Shown: piece after piece, positions 33,682-41,939 of the stretch | Layout: the number at the start of each line of letters is the position of its first letter | How positions within the stretch are numbered: the stretch's first letter is position 1 | Assembly: GCF_030012605.2 (NCBI RefSeq) | Contig: NZ_CP114055.2 | Source of the DNA: Bergeyella_A cardium | Lineage (GTDB): Bacteria; Bacteroidota; Bacteroidia; Flavobacteriales; Weeksellaceae | Reading direction: 5' to 3' (one strand) | Length of the DNA stretch: 64,000 nt | Position numbers and translations under genes: made by a program | The notes under the pieces: generated by a model | Databases searched by the model: none | The model's input: the letters and a program-made list of their open reading frames with translations, nothing else | What the model was told of the DNA's origin: nothing

Positions 33682-34758
33682 TTATGCTTCTGGCAGGTCT
33701 TCATCTACGCCATTATCTTTTATGTTGGATTTTTTTAATTGGTTAGCTATCAATTCCTGATATTCCATTCTGTTTTTATAAATCTTTATTGCGGTAAATA
33801 TGGCTTCCATAAAGCTGTGTTCATCAGCTTTGTTTTGCCCTGCGATGTCGTATGCCGTGCCGTGGTCGGGCGAGGTGCGTACAAATGGAAGCCCAGCCGT
33901 ATAGTTCACTCCCTCCTCGTAGGCGAGGGTTTTGAAAGGTGCCAGTCCTTGATCGTGATACATTGCGAGTACGGCATCAAACTTTTGATATTTCTCTGGC
34001 TGGAAGAAACTGTCGGCAGGGAAAGCTCCAAAGGCGAGAATTCCCTCATTCCAAAGCTGTTTTATAGCAGGGTTAATGATGTCTATCTCCTCTTTGCCTA
34101 TTGCTCCACCATCGCCAGCATGTGGGTTTAGCCCCAGTATGGCGATTTTAGGTTTCTGAATGCAGAAATCTTCTATCATTGTTTTGTTGAGAAGTCTTAC
34201 CTGCTCTACAATTTTCTCTTTGGAGATGTTTTGTGCTACTTCCGTAATGGGGATATGGTGGGTAGATACGGCTACTTTTAGTGAGTCGGTTACCAAGAAC
34301 ATCAGTCCTTTTGCTCCGAGTTTTTCTTCGAGGAATCCCGTATGCCCCGCGTGCTTGAAGCCGTATTTTATCATTTCATCTTTATTAATTGGTGCGGTTA
34401 CCAGTACATCTATTTCACCTTGTTTCAATGCTTCCGTAGCTGCTTCGAGGGAGTCTATTGCCATCTTTGTGGATTCCTCCGTAGGAGTACCCAGCTGTAC
34501 GCTTACCTCATCTTTCCATAGGTTGACCATATTGAGCTTCCCGTCTTGTGCCTGATTGGCTTTTAAGATGTAATTGAAATTAATATTAATCTTAAAGATA
34601 TTTTTTTGAGAGGTAAAGAGCTTCCCAGAACCGAAAATAACAGGAGTGAAAAATTCTGTAATACTTTTATCTTTTAGGCATTTCATTATCACTTCTGGAC
34701 CTATGCCATTAAAGTCGCCAATAGAAATTCCTACTCTTATTTTTTGTGTTTTAGACAT
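33682..34758 (-). CDS. pdxA: 4-hydroxythreonine-4-phosphate dehydrogenase
   Basis: PdxA oxidises 4-phosphohydroxy-threonine in the DXP-dependent pyridoxal phosphate pathway. The 358-residue protein begins VGISIGDFNGIGPEVIMK, with the family GDpxGIGPE motif. It has the metal/substrate residues in APINKDEMIKYGFKHAGHTG, GLNPHAGDGGAIGKEE and AMYHDQGLAPFKTLAYEEGV, and NYTAGLPFVRTSPDHGTAYD. The C-terminal tail (KSNIKDNGVDEDLPEA) is slightly long. It stands alone between a -7 box and a terminator. Confidence 0.96.
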   Translation of the reverse strand: MSKTQKIRVGISIGDFNGIGPEVIMKCLKDKSITEFFTPVIFGSGKLFTSQKNIFKININFNYILKANQAQDGKLNMVNLWKDEVSVQLGTPTEESTKMAIDSLEAATEALKQGEIDVLVTAPINKDEMIKYGFKHAGHTGFLEEKLGAKGLMFLVTDSLKVAVSTHHIPITEVAQNISKEKIVEQVRLLNKTMIEDFCIQKPKIAILGLNPHAGDGGAIGKEEIDIINPAIKQLWNEGILAFGAFPADSFFQPEKYQKFDAVLAMYHDQGLAPFKTLAYEEGVNYTAGLPFVRTSPDHGTAYDIAGQNKADEHSFMEAIFTAIKIYKNRMEYQELIANQLKKSNIKDNGVDEDLPEA

Positions 34759-34792
34759 TTTTGATATCGTTAAATTTAAAAATAAAACCGCA

Positions 34793-34800
34793 CAAAGATA
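34793..34800 (-). promoter_or_regulatory. -7 box of pdxA
   Basis: TATCTTTG on the minus strand 35 bases before the pdxA ATG. Confidence 0.5.
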
Positions 34801-34895
34801 GGGAATTTTGCAGTAGGCTCTAAGCTGTAGGTGCTTTGGAATACTAATCTCTAATCATTACGCCTGTTAAGGTGCTCTTCATACTAATAAGTATT

Positions 34896-34916
34896 CCTAC
34901 GCGAGTGGATACTGCC
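34896..34916. repeat. Single copy of the dispersed palindromic element
   Basis: CCTACGCGAGTGGATACTGCC closely matches the reverse complement of part of the repeat cluster at 37.8 kb (around 37803-37819). It lies between divergent pdxA and ribE. Confidence 0.5.
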
Positions 34917-34936
34917 AATAGCCAAGTAGGTTTTGT

Positions 34937-34944
34937 TATATTTG
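34937..34944 (+). promoter_or_regulatory. -7 box of the ribE operon
   Basis: TATATTTG lies 65 bases before the ribE ATG. No FMN-riboswitch-like sequence was recognised in the short leader. Confidence 0.5.
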
Positions 34945-35009
34945 TAATCTCAAAATTGAGAAAGAGAGTATAGAGACCGCTCTCGGTAGATTAATTTAAT
35001 GCTAAAAAT

Positions 35010-35594
35010 ATGTTTACAGGAATTATAGAAGCGATGGGAAGGGTAGAGCAGATAGAGAAAAAAGGTACGAATATCAACTTTGTGCTCAGTAGCCCTTTTA
35101 CGAGTGAATTGAAAATAGACCAAAGCGTGGCACATAATGGCTGCTGCCTCACCATAGTAGATATCGCAGGCGATAGATATACCGTAAATGCCATAGATGA
35201 AACCCTTGAGAAAACCAATCTTGGAAGCTGGCAGGTAGGGAGCCTCATCAATCTAGAAAGGTGTATGCAGATGGGAGGCAGGCTAGACGGGCATATCGTG
35301 CAGGGGCATATAGACCGCACAGGAGTAGTGGCAGGGATAGAGAATAAAGACGGCAGCTATTTCGTTAGCATCAGCTATGATGAGAGTAGGGAATACACCA
35401 CCGTAGCCCAAGGTTCTATTACTGTGAATGGCGTTAGCCTCACCGTAGCGCAGAGTGGGAGCCATTCTTTCTCGGTAGCGCTTATCCCTTACACTTGGGA
35501 GCATACCAATCTTCATCTTTTGAAAATCGGTGATAGCGTCAATTTGGAGTTTGACATCATCGGGAAGTATGTCGCTAAACTAATCAATAAATAA
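35010..35594 (+). CDS. ribE: Riboflavin synthase alpha chain
   Basis: This enzyme dismutates two 6,7-dimethyl-8-ribityllumazines into riboflavin. The 194-residue protein starts with the invariant MFTGIIEAMGRVEQI and has two tandem lumazine-binding barrels: residues 1-97 (VAHNGCCLTIVD; LINLERCMQMGGRLDGHIVQ, spanning the junction) and 98-194 (GHIDRTGVV; ITVNGVSLTVAQ). It is first in a tight three-gene unit with a histidine kinase (9 bp) and a tRNA methyltransferase (11 bp). Confidence 0.97.
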   Translation: MFTGIIEAMGRVEQIEKKGTNINFVLSSPFTSELKIDQSVAHNGCCLTIVDIAGDRYTVNAIDETLEKTNLGSWQVGSLINLERCMQMGGRLDGHIVQGHIDRTGVVAGIENKDGSYFVSISYDESREYTTVAQGSITVNGVSLTVAQSGSHSFSVALIPYTWEHTNLHLLKIGDSVNLEFDIIGKYVAKLINK

Positions 35595-35603
35595 CCTCTC
35601 TTT

Positions 35604-37058
35604 ATGTATACCTACAAAGGCCTAAACCTGAGCTTGAGAAATAAAGTCTTCTGGGGCTTTATCTTTATCTGCTTTCTCAGTATGGCGGGGACTACTCTTA
35701 TTTCTTATTATATATTAAGGAATAATTCTATTCAGCTTAGCCAGACCGACCAGCAGAATAAGGCAGATGCAATGATGGCAGCATTAGATTACTCCATCAG
35801 CCACTCCGAAGTGGATACCCGAGACCTGCCCAAAGTTCTGGAAAATGCCATCTATGAGATAGCAGATATCAATAAACACGACCTTATTATCTACGACTTG
35901 CAGGGCAATTACCTCCTCTCAAATAAGGAGAAAGATTTAGTACCACAGAAGAAGGTAGATCAGAAGATTATTCATCGGCTGCTCCAAAATCAATACAGAG
36001 TAGATGAGCAGTCTTATGATGAGGCGCTTGAAGCCAATCTTTTCTCCTCCTACATCCTCTTAAAAAATAATGTGCTGAAGCCAATTGCCATCGTTTATCT
36101 ACCGTATTATCATTCAGATTCGGTTTATCTCAGTGTTTTGGAGCGGTATACCAAATATATCATCTTTCTCAACTTTATCGTTATCCTCATCAGTATAGCG
36201 GTGAGCTGGGTTATTTCTAATAATGTATCGCAGACCATAAGGAAGTTCTCGGATATGATTGCCAAGATTACCCTCTTTGGTGAGAATATGAACCCCATAC
36301 GCTATTATCCTAATGATGAGCTAAGCTCCCTCGTTAATTCATACAACAAGATGCTTTTGCAGATACAGTATCAGAAAGACAGGCTCTCCCACACCGCGAA
36401 GGAAGGTGCGTGGCGAGAAATGGCAAAGCAGGTAGCCCACGAGGTGAAAAACCCCCTCACCCCAATGAAGCTCAGCATTCAGAATTTTGAGCGAAAGTTT
36501 AATCCCGAAGACCCGAAGATTTATGACAGGGTAAAGAACCTCTGCACTACGCTCATCTCACAGATAGACCTTATCACCGCCGTAGCAGATGCTTTCTCTC
36601 AGTTTGAAACCTTGCCAGAGAAGAATAATGAAGTCTTCAACCTAAAAGATGAGGTGATGAATATCGTGCAGATTTTCCACGAAGATGATATTAAAATCTC
36701 CTCCAACCGTAGCGATATCCTTATCAATATGGATAAGATATACCTGAACAGGATTATCGTGAATCTTATTACCAATGCCAAACAAGCGAAGTCGGACGAC
36801 AGAGCCCTCCGCATTCATATCAAGATAGAGCAGATTAACCGAAAGGTGAAAATCTCTGTGCAGGACAATGGTATCGGTATAGCAGAGGATATGTACGAGC
36901 GAATCTTTGAGCCGAACTTTACCTCCAAAAGCTCTGGGAAAGGTCTGGGGCTAAGTATGGTCAAAAAAATGGTCACCGACTACCAAGGCGAGATCTCCCT
37001 CCGATCCGAAATCGGGGTGGGGACGAGTTTCATCATCACCCTCCCAGCAAGCGTTTAA
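35604..37058 (+). CDS. Sensor histidine kinase, NtrY-like
   Basis: The 484-residue membrane kinase has TM1 (about 15-38), a 140-residue periplasmic sensor part, TM2 (about 184-207), then a HAMP region. The DHp helix carries AHEVKNPLTPMKLSIQ (phospho-acceptor His near 275, HisKA type with the NtrY-like Pro-Leu-Thr-Pro) and the HATPase domain has NRIIVNLITNAKQA (N box), DNGIGIAEDM and SSGKGLGLSMVKK. No response regulator is adjacent, so it is an orphan sensor here. Its input is unknown. It is co-transcribed with ribE and trmN6. Confidence 0.93.
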   Translation: MYTYKGLNLSLRNKVFWGFIFICFLSMAGTTLISYYILRNNSIQLSQTDQQNKADAMMAALDYSISHSEVDTRDLPKVLENAIYEIADINKHDLIIYDLQGNYLLSNKEKDLVPQKKVDQKIIHRLLQNQYRVDEQSYDEALEANLFSSYILLKNNVLKPIAIVYLPYYHSDSVYLSVLERYTKYIIFLNFIVILISIAVSWVISNNVSQTIRKFSDMIAKITLFGENMNPIRYYPNDELSSLVNSYNKMLLQIQYQKDRLSHTAKEGAWREMAKQVAHEVKNPLTPMKLSIQNFERKFNPEDPKIYDRVKNLCTTLISQIDLITAVADAFSQFETLPEKNNEVFNLKDEVMNIVQIFHEDDIKISSNRSDILINMDKIYLNRIIVNLITNAKQAKSDDRALRIHIKIEQINRKVKISVQDNGIGIAEDMYERIFEPNFTSKSSGKGLGLSMVKKMVTDYQGEISLRSEIGVGTSFIITLPASV

Positions 37059-37069
37059 TCCCCCTCCCT

Positions 37070-37795
37070 ATGAAGCCTTTCAGATTTCAGCAGTTTGAGA
37101 TTCAGCAGTCCAAACAAGTCTTCCGAGTGGGTACCGATGGCGTGCTCCTCGGTGCTATGGCAAATGTCTCTGGTCGGGTTTTAGAAGTAGGCACAGGCAC
37201 GGGGCTCATCTCCCTGATGCTTGCCCAAAGGTTCCCCAAAAGCCTCATCACAGCCATAGATATAGACCCCAATGCTGCCCAGCTCGCTCAAACCAATTTC
37301 CAAAACTCGCCCTTTAACGACAGGCTTGGCGTATTGAATATCGATTTTAAAGCCCTAAACCCTCCCTATCCCTTTGATTATATCGTCTCCAATCCACCCT
37401 ATTTCGAGACCAACGCCTCACAAAAAGATATACTCGCCAGACAAAAACTCGAGCTTGATTTCCCTACCCTCATATCCAAATCCTACGCGCTCCTCTCTCC
37501 CAAAGGTGCCCTCATCGTCATCATCCCCTCCACAGAGGCAGAAGGTTTTATACATACCGCCCTCCAGCAAGGTTTTTTCCTGAAACAAATCGTTAATATC
37601 TACGGGATTCAAGGCGGAGCCCTCAAACGAAACCTCCTCGAGCTCTCCAAACTCAACCTCCCCACTCAATCCACCAACTTTACAATAGAATCCTCTCCCC
37701 GACAATACTCCCCGCAATACCTCTCCCTCACCCAAAACTTCCACCCACTGCGTGGGGAGCACTTAGCCACAGCGTGGCAGGCAATTAGACCGTAG
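37070..37795 (+). CDS. trmN6: tRNA1(Val) adenine-37 N6-methyltransferase
   Basis: This 241-residue Rossmann methyltransferase of the TrmN6/YfiC family methylates A37 of tRNA-Val. It begins FRFQQFEIQQSKQVFRVGTD then GVLLGAMA, has SAM motif I VLEVGTGTGLISLMLAQRFP, an acidic motif II (ITAIDIDPNAAQLA) and the N6-adenine catalytic motif NPPYFE (near residue 110). The last 18 or so codons (from 37744, GEHLATAWQAIRP) are encoded inside a palindromic intergenic repeat, so the C-terminus is probably not ancestral. It ends the ribE operon. Confidence 0.92.
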   Translation: MKPFRFQQFEIQQSKQVFRVGTDGVLLGAMANVSGRVLEVGTGTGLISLMLAQRFPKSLITAIDIDPNAAQLAQTNFQNSPFNDRLGVLNIDFKALNPPYPFDYIVSNPPYFETNASQKDILARQKLELDFPTLISKSYALLSPKGALIVIIPSTEAEGFIHTALQQGFFLKQIVNIYGIQGGALKRNLLELSKLNLPTQSTNFTIESSPRQYSPQYLSLTQNFHPLRGEHLATAWQAIRP

Positions 37796-37935
37796 CCGGT
37801 GAGGCATCCACTCGCGTGGAGAGCACTCGTTAGCACGAGAGGCACTTAGCCACAGCGTGGCAGGCAATTGTTTTTAAGTGCTCCCCATGCTAGTGAGTAA
37901 GTCCCTCAGCTGGAAACTGTGTTCCCCACACTGTG
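37744..37935. repeat. Cluster of short palindromic repeats at the trmN6 3' end
   Basis: Successive palindromes include CCCAC-tgc-GTGGG (37744-37756), GCCAC-agc-GTGGC (37766-37778), TCCAC-tcgc-GTGGA (37807-37820), CTCGT-tagc-ACGAG (37826-37839), GCCAC-agc-GTGGC (37849-37861) and a CCCAC/GTGGG pair near 37925-37937. A unit of CACTTAGCCACAGCGTGGCA followed by GGCAATT occurs twice. Centres are mostly 19-23 bp apart. Confidence 0.8.
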
Positions 37936-38015
37936 GGTTTCCTGAAAAATCCTTCTCTTAACTATTATGCTGATGGACTTTCGCTATAAAATGAGGCACT
38001 CTCAGCATATAAAAA

Positions 38016-38064
38016 GCCTACTGCTTAGGGCTTAAAGCCTACCGCTGAAAACCTATTGCTGAGC
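38016..38064. repeat. 7-bp tandem repeat array, 7 units, at the rluD 3' end
   Basis: GCCTACT, GCTTAGG, GCTTAAA, GCCTACC, GCTGAAA, ACCTATT and GCTGAGC run in register. The last two units encode the end of RluD and its stop codon (38053-38055). Confidence 0.8.
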
Positions 38065-39120
38065 GGAGAGATAGTTTCTCCATTTATCGATGGCGGACTG
38101 CATATCGTGGGGCATAGGGCTTTCAAAATACATTTCCTCTTTCGTAGTGGGGTGGATGAAGCCGAGAGTATGCGCGTGGAGAGCGTGCCTTGGGAGGATC
38201 TCAAAAACATTTTGTACAAACTGTTTGTACTTCGGGAGGTTGATGCCGCGCAGAATGACATTGCCTTCGTATCGCTCGTCATTGAAGAGGGTATGCCCGA
38301 TGTGCCTGAAGTGTGCTCTGATTTGGTGGGTGCGCCCCGTTTCTAGTTTGCACTCTACCCAGGTCATATACCGAAAGCGTTCGAGGACTTTGTAGTGGGT
38401 TACGGCGTGCTTGCCGTGGCTGCCGTCTTCGTAGACTGCCATTTGCATACGGTTTTTCAGGTGCCTGCCGATGTTCCCACGGATGGTACCTTGGTCATCC
38501 TCTAGATTTCCCCAGACGAATGCCCAGTAGAGGCGCTTGGTCTTCCTGTCGAAGAACTGCTTGGCGAGGTGGGAGAGGGCATATTCATTCTTGGCGATGA
38601 CGAGCAGTCCCGATGTATCTTTATCGATACGATGTACCAGCCCGATGCGGTCTAAGTCGGTCTTCAGCCCATTCTGCTCAAAGTGGTAGGCTACGGCATT
38701 TACGAGCGTGCCGTCCCAGTTCCCAAAGCCTGGGTGTACTACCATTCCCGCTTCTTTGTCTATTACCAAAACATCATCATCTTCATAGACGATATTGATG
38801 GGGATATTTTGAGGGATGATGACATTCTCCCGCGGAGGGTGAGCCAGCAGTACTGAGATTTCATCGCCTGGTTTTACTCTGTAATTCTGCTTTACGGGTT
38901 GCCCATTTACGAGGACATTCCCTGCTCGGCAGGTTTGTGAGATTTTATTTCGTGAGGAGTTTTGCCTGTAGATGAGGAGGAATTTATCTATACGAAGGGG
39001 CTCTTGCTTCTTGTCCACCGTGATACTGAGGTGCTCGAAAAGCCCTGAGTTCTCATCGTCTGATGAGGTATCGGTAGTGCTAAAATCCTCTTCAAATAGG
39101 TCTTCGTTTGGGTGTTCCAT
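38053..39120 (-). CDS. rluD: 23S rRNA pseudouridine synthase, RluA/RluD family
   Basis: The 355-residue enzyme isomerises uridines in helix 69 of 23S rRNA (1911/1915/1917) if it is true RluD. It has an acidic N-terminal tail, an S4 RNA-binding domain (SRNKISQTCRAGNVLVNGQP), and the catalytic GLVHRIDKDTSGLLVIAKN (Asp of the HRxDxxTSG motif). KLETGRTHQIRAHFRHIGHT and HALHAHTLGFIHP follow. ATG 39120 (MEHPNEDLFEEDF) is chosen; a 32-codon extension looks non-coding. RluA-type paralogues are the alternative. Its last codons lie in a 7-bp repeat array. Confidence 0.92.
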   Translation of the reverse strand: MEHPNEDLFEEDFSTTDTSSDDENSGLFEHLSITVDKKQEPLRIDKFLLIYRQNSSRNKISQTCRAGNVLVNGQPVKQNYRVKPGDEISVLLAHPPRENVIIPQNIPINIVYEDDDVLVIDKEAGMVVHPGFGNWDGTLVNAVAYHFEQNGLKTDLDRIGLVHRIDKDTSGLLVIAKNEYALSHLAKQFFDRKTKRLYWAFVWGNLEDDQGTIRGNIGRHLKNRMQMAVYEDGSHGKHAVTHYKVLERFRYMTWVECKLETGRTHQIRAHFRHIGHTLFNDERYEGNVILRGINLPKYKQFVQNVFEILPRHALHAHTLGFIHPTTKEEMYFESPMPHDMQSAIDKWRNYLSAQQ

Positions 39121-39228
39121 AGGTATTATTAAATAGATTCTCCCGCAGACTTCATCAATTTTGTAGAAATTTAGCTGTTCTTCTTTATTGAAATCTATGG
39201 GAGATTGAATGTGCAATGAATTTGTTTT

Positions 39229-40308
39229 TTACTCTACAACTACCTTTTTTACCTTAGGTTTTTCGTCTTTTGGTTTAGGTTTTTCCTCTGTTTTTTTTGG
39301 TTGATTATCCTTTGGTTTGGAGGTTTCGGGTTTATTTTCTTTTTTCGGCTGAGGGTTGTCCTCTTTTTTAGGTTTAGGAGTTTCAGCTTTTGGTTTTTCA
39401 GGCTGAGGTTTTATCTTCGGACTGTCTATGGGCTTAGGTGAGCTGAGATGTTCCGTGCCGAAAGCATTGTCGTTAATATAATAACCATCATCTGATGGGA
39501 TGTTTTCTACCCTCGTCCTGTATATACTGTTTAGTTGAGATATTTTATCTCCCATTTCACTTGGTACTTTCTTGCTTGCCCAGAGGTCTATTTGCATTCC
39601 CTGGTCACGAAGAGCGCCTCCCGCTGGGTCTTGGAAGTAGATGATATCTGTTTTATCACCTTTTCCATCCTCGTATTCTACTAGCCCTATTTCAAAGAGG
39701 TGTCTGCCGATAATCATTTCTGCTTCTTCTACGGTTAAGCCAATAAGGTTAGGGATAGGCACATTCCTTTTAGGACCTGTACCGATGACTAAATCTATTG
39801 GTGTAAATCTCGCTACTTGGTCGCCAGGTTTTAATACTTTACCATCGAGCTGCATACGGATAACGGCATCTCTTTGTATGCTGGGTTCATAAATGGTATC
39901 TCCTATTTTTAGTCCTACCTGTTCCAATTGGCGAAAGGCAAGCCCTTTGTATCTGTCTAAAATATCAGGTATGGTAACTTTTGCCCAAGTTTTTGGGTTG
40001 ATTCTTATTTCAATCTCTCTATTGCTTTTCACACGAGAGCCTGGTGCAGGCCATATTTGGAGTACTTGTAGAGGTTTATACTGTGGCTGAAACTCACCGC
40101 TATCTACCTTATATTGTAGCCCAGCATCTTCCAATGTTTTAATTGCATCTGTAATCTGCATATTGATAATGTTGGGTACTGGGATTTCCTGTCCGTGGTT
40201 GGTATGATGCTCGAGCCAACGGAAAGTAAAGAATATAAGTCCGATGAAAACTACCATTGCAATAACGATGTTTAGCAATACCTTCCAATTGAAAAATGAT
40301 TTCAGCAT
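39229..40308 (-). CDS. Membrane-anchored PASTA-domain protein
   Basis: The 359-residue protein has one N-terminal membrane helix (about 9-29) and then three PASTA domains (roughly 37-103, 107-173, 177-246; VPNIINMQITDAIKTLEDAG and VPIPNLIGLTVEEAEMIIGR show the family pattern). A linker and a Pro/Lys-rich tail of about 65 residues follow (repeated KPK/EKPK). PASTA domains bind peptidoglycan fragments or cross-links. Unlike Firmicute and Actinobacterial PASTA kinases there is no kinase domain. It is divergent from ddl and upstream of rluD; that neighbourhood suggests a wall-related role. Confidence 0.9.
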   Translation of the reverse strand: MLKSFFNWKVLLNIVIAMVVFIGLIFFTFRWLEHHTNHGQEIPVPNIINMQITDAIKTLEDAGLQYKVDSGEFQPQYKPLQVLQIWPAPGSRVKSNREIEIRINPKTWAKVTIPDILDRYKGLAFRQLEQVGLKIGDTIYEPSIQRDAVIRMQLDGKVLKPGDQVARFTPIDLVIGTGPKRNVPIPNLIGLTVEEAEMIIGRHLFEIGLVEYEDGKGDKTDIIYFQDPAGGALRDQGMQIDLWASKKVPSEMGDKISQLNSIYRTRVENIPSDDGYYINDNAFGTEHLSSPKPIDSPKIKPQPEKPKAETPKPKKEDNPQPKKENKPETSKPKDNQPKKTEEKPKPKDEKPKVKKVVVE

Positions 40309-40331
40309 ATTCTTCTCAATTATAATGAGGG

Positions 40332-40339
40332 CAAATATA
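40332..40339 (-). promoter_or_regulatory. -7 box of the PASTA gene
   Basis: TATATTTG on the minus strand, 24 bases before the ATG at 40308. Confidence 0.6.
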
Positions 40340-40399
40340 GAAAATGTTTTTCGCTTTTGATGAAAATGAAGTTCATCGCTTAGTTATTTATTATTTCAT

Positions 40400-40407
40400 T
40401 AACTTTG
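40400..40407 (+). promoter_or_regulatory. -7 box of ddl-coaD
   Basis: TAACTTTG lies 19 bases before the ddl ATG and is divergent from the PASTA promoter. Confidence 0.55.
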
Positions 40408-40425
40408 CCTTAAACCTTAATAGAA

Positions 40426-41406
40426 ATGGCTAAAAAAAATGTTGCCGTAGTGATGGGCGGCTATTCTGATGAGTATAAAGTCTCGCTAAGAAGTGGCGAG
40501 CTTATCTTTGAATCTCTTGATAGAAATCTCTACAATGTCTTTAAAGTAGTTATCTTGAAAGATGAATGGTATTTCCTTGATGATGATGGTAGTAAATTAC
40601 CTATTAATAAAGCAGATTTTAGCGTGAGCAGAGGAGAGAAAATCCTCAAATTTGATGTCTGCTTTAATACCATACACGGGAAACCTGGTGAGAATGGTGA
40701 GCTTCAAGCCTATTGGGATACCATTGGGCAGAGATATACGGGTTGCAATTTTTACCAGAGCGCTCTTACCTTTAATAAAAAAGATACCCTTGCTGTACTT
40801 TCTAAATACGGAATACCCTCAGCAAAGAGCATATACATCAGAAAAGGGGAGAAGGTAGATGCTGAAAAAATAATCTCCGAGCTCAGTCTTCCACTTTTTG
40901 TGAAGCCCAACCAGAGTGGTTCATCGCTTGGGATATCAAAAGTGAAAGATATTTCAGACTTTGATAAAGCCCTTGACTTTGCCTTTGCAGAAGATGATGA
41001 GGTGCTCATTGAGAGTTTCCTCGATGGAACGGAGGTTTCCGTAGGTGTGATAGACTATAAAGGTAAAACCACAGTATTGGGCATTACCGAAATTGTCCCT
41101 AAAAATGAGTTTTTTGATTACGAAGCCAAATACGAAGGTGCTTCTGAAGAGATTACCCCAGCTCGCTTGGATGATGAGACTCGCCAGAAGGTAGAGGATA
41201 TCGCTAAAAGGGCTTATGAGTCCTTAGGAATGTCGGGCTTCTCTCGTAGTGAATACATCATTATGAACGGGACACCTTATCTTTTGGAGATGAATACCAA
41301 TCCTGGCTTTTCTCCAGCGAGCATTCTCCCACAGCAGGCAAGGCATTATGGTATGTCCATCACCGACCTCTGTGGAAACGAAGTAGAAAAAGCACTCAAC
41401 AAATAA
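40426..41406 (+). CDS. ddl: D-alanine--D-alanine ligase
   Basis: Ddl joins two D-Ala for the peptidoglycan stem peptide. The 326-residue ATP-grasp enzyme starts VAVVMGGYSDEYKVSLRSG (family GGxSxExxVSxxSg). It has FNTIHGKPGENGELQAYWD, the ATP-binding LFVKPNQSGSSLGISKVKD, DEVLIESFLDGTEVSVGVID and the metal/substrate LEMNTNPGFSPASILPQQAR. coaD follows after 9 bp in the same operon. Confidence 0.97.
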   Translation: MAKKNVAVVMGGYSDEYKVSLRSGELIFESLDRNLYNVFKVVILKDEWYFLDDDGSKLPINKADFSVSRGEKILKFDVCFNTIHGKPGENGELQAYWDTIGQRYTGCNFYQSALTFNKKDTLAVLSKYGIPSAKSIYIRKGEKVDAEKIISELSLPLFVKPNQSGSSLGISKVKDISDFDKALDFAFAEDDEVLIESFLDGTEVSVGVIDYKGKTTVLGITEIVPKNEFFDYEAKYEGASEEITPARLDDETRQKVEDIAKRAYESLGMSGFSRSEYIIMNGTPYLLEMNTNPGFSPASILPQQARHYGMSITDLCGNEVEKALNK

Positions 41407-41415
41407 AAAAACAAA

Positions 41416-41874
41416 ATGAAAATCGCAGTCTTTCCAGGGTCTTTTGATCCGATTACCTTAGGACATTATGATATTATAGAACGCGCTGTACCCCTTTTCG
41501 ACAAGCTCATCATCGCTATTGGGCAAAATTCCAAGAAGAACTATATGTTCCCTCTCGAAAAGAGGATAGAATTTATACAAAAATCCGTAGAGCACTTCCC
41601 CAATGTGGAGGTAGATTATTATGAAGGGCTTACCGTAGATTACTGTGCTAAAAAAAATGCTCAGTATATCCTTCGTGGGCTCCGAAACCCTGCCGATTTC
41701 GAGTTTGAAAAGGCAATTACCCATACCAACCGAACCATTTCCCATAAAAAGCTGGAGACGGTTTTCCTCCTTACTTCCTCTGGGAAGTCGTTTATCAGCA
41801 GTAGCATCGTCCGTGAGATTATCGCTCATAATGGAGACTACTCCCTCCTCGTCCCCGAAGCCGTCACACTGTAG
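41416..41874 (+). CDS. coaD: Phosphopantetheine adenylyltransferase
   Basis: CoaD transfers AMP to 4'-phosphopantetheine in coenzyme A synthesis. The 152-residue protein is normal length, with FPGSFDPITLGHYDIIERA (the nucleotidyltransferase T/HxGH motif), YILRGLRNPADFEFE and SGKSFISSSIVREIIAHNGD (the ISSxxVR motif). The last residues (PEAVTL) and the stop codon fall at the edge of a dispersed palindromic repeat (from about 41861), so the tail may have been rewritten. Confidence 0.97.
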   Translation: MKIAVFPGSFDPITLGHYDIIERAVPLFDKLIIAIGQNSKKNYMFPLEKRIEFIQKSVEHFPNVEVDYYEGLTVDYCAKKNAQYILRGLRNPADFEFEKAITHTNRTISHKKLETVFLLTSSGKSFISSSIVREIIAHNGDYSLLVPEAVTL

Positions 41875-41920
41875 CCAGTGAGGCACTTAGTAGGGGAGCT
41901 CGTTAGCACGAGGGGAGCTT
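41870..41920. repeat. Dispersed palindromic repeat at the coaD 3' end
   Basis: GTAGCCAGTGAGGCACTTAG and CTCGTTAGCACGAG are shared with the 37.8-kb cluster (GTAGCCGGTGAGGCA; CTCGTTAGCACGAG). The first overlaps the coaD stop codon. Confidence 0.8.
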
Positions 41921-41939
41921 ACATTAAAAATAGAGAAAG

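Noticed and set aside
34945..35009. FMN riboswitch before ribE
   Set aside because: The leader is only about 60 bases and lacks the conserved multi-helix core.
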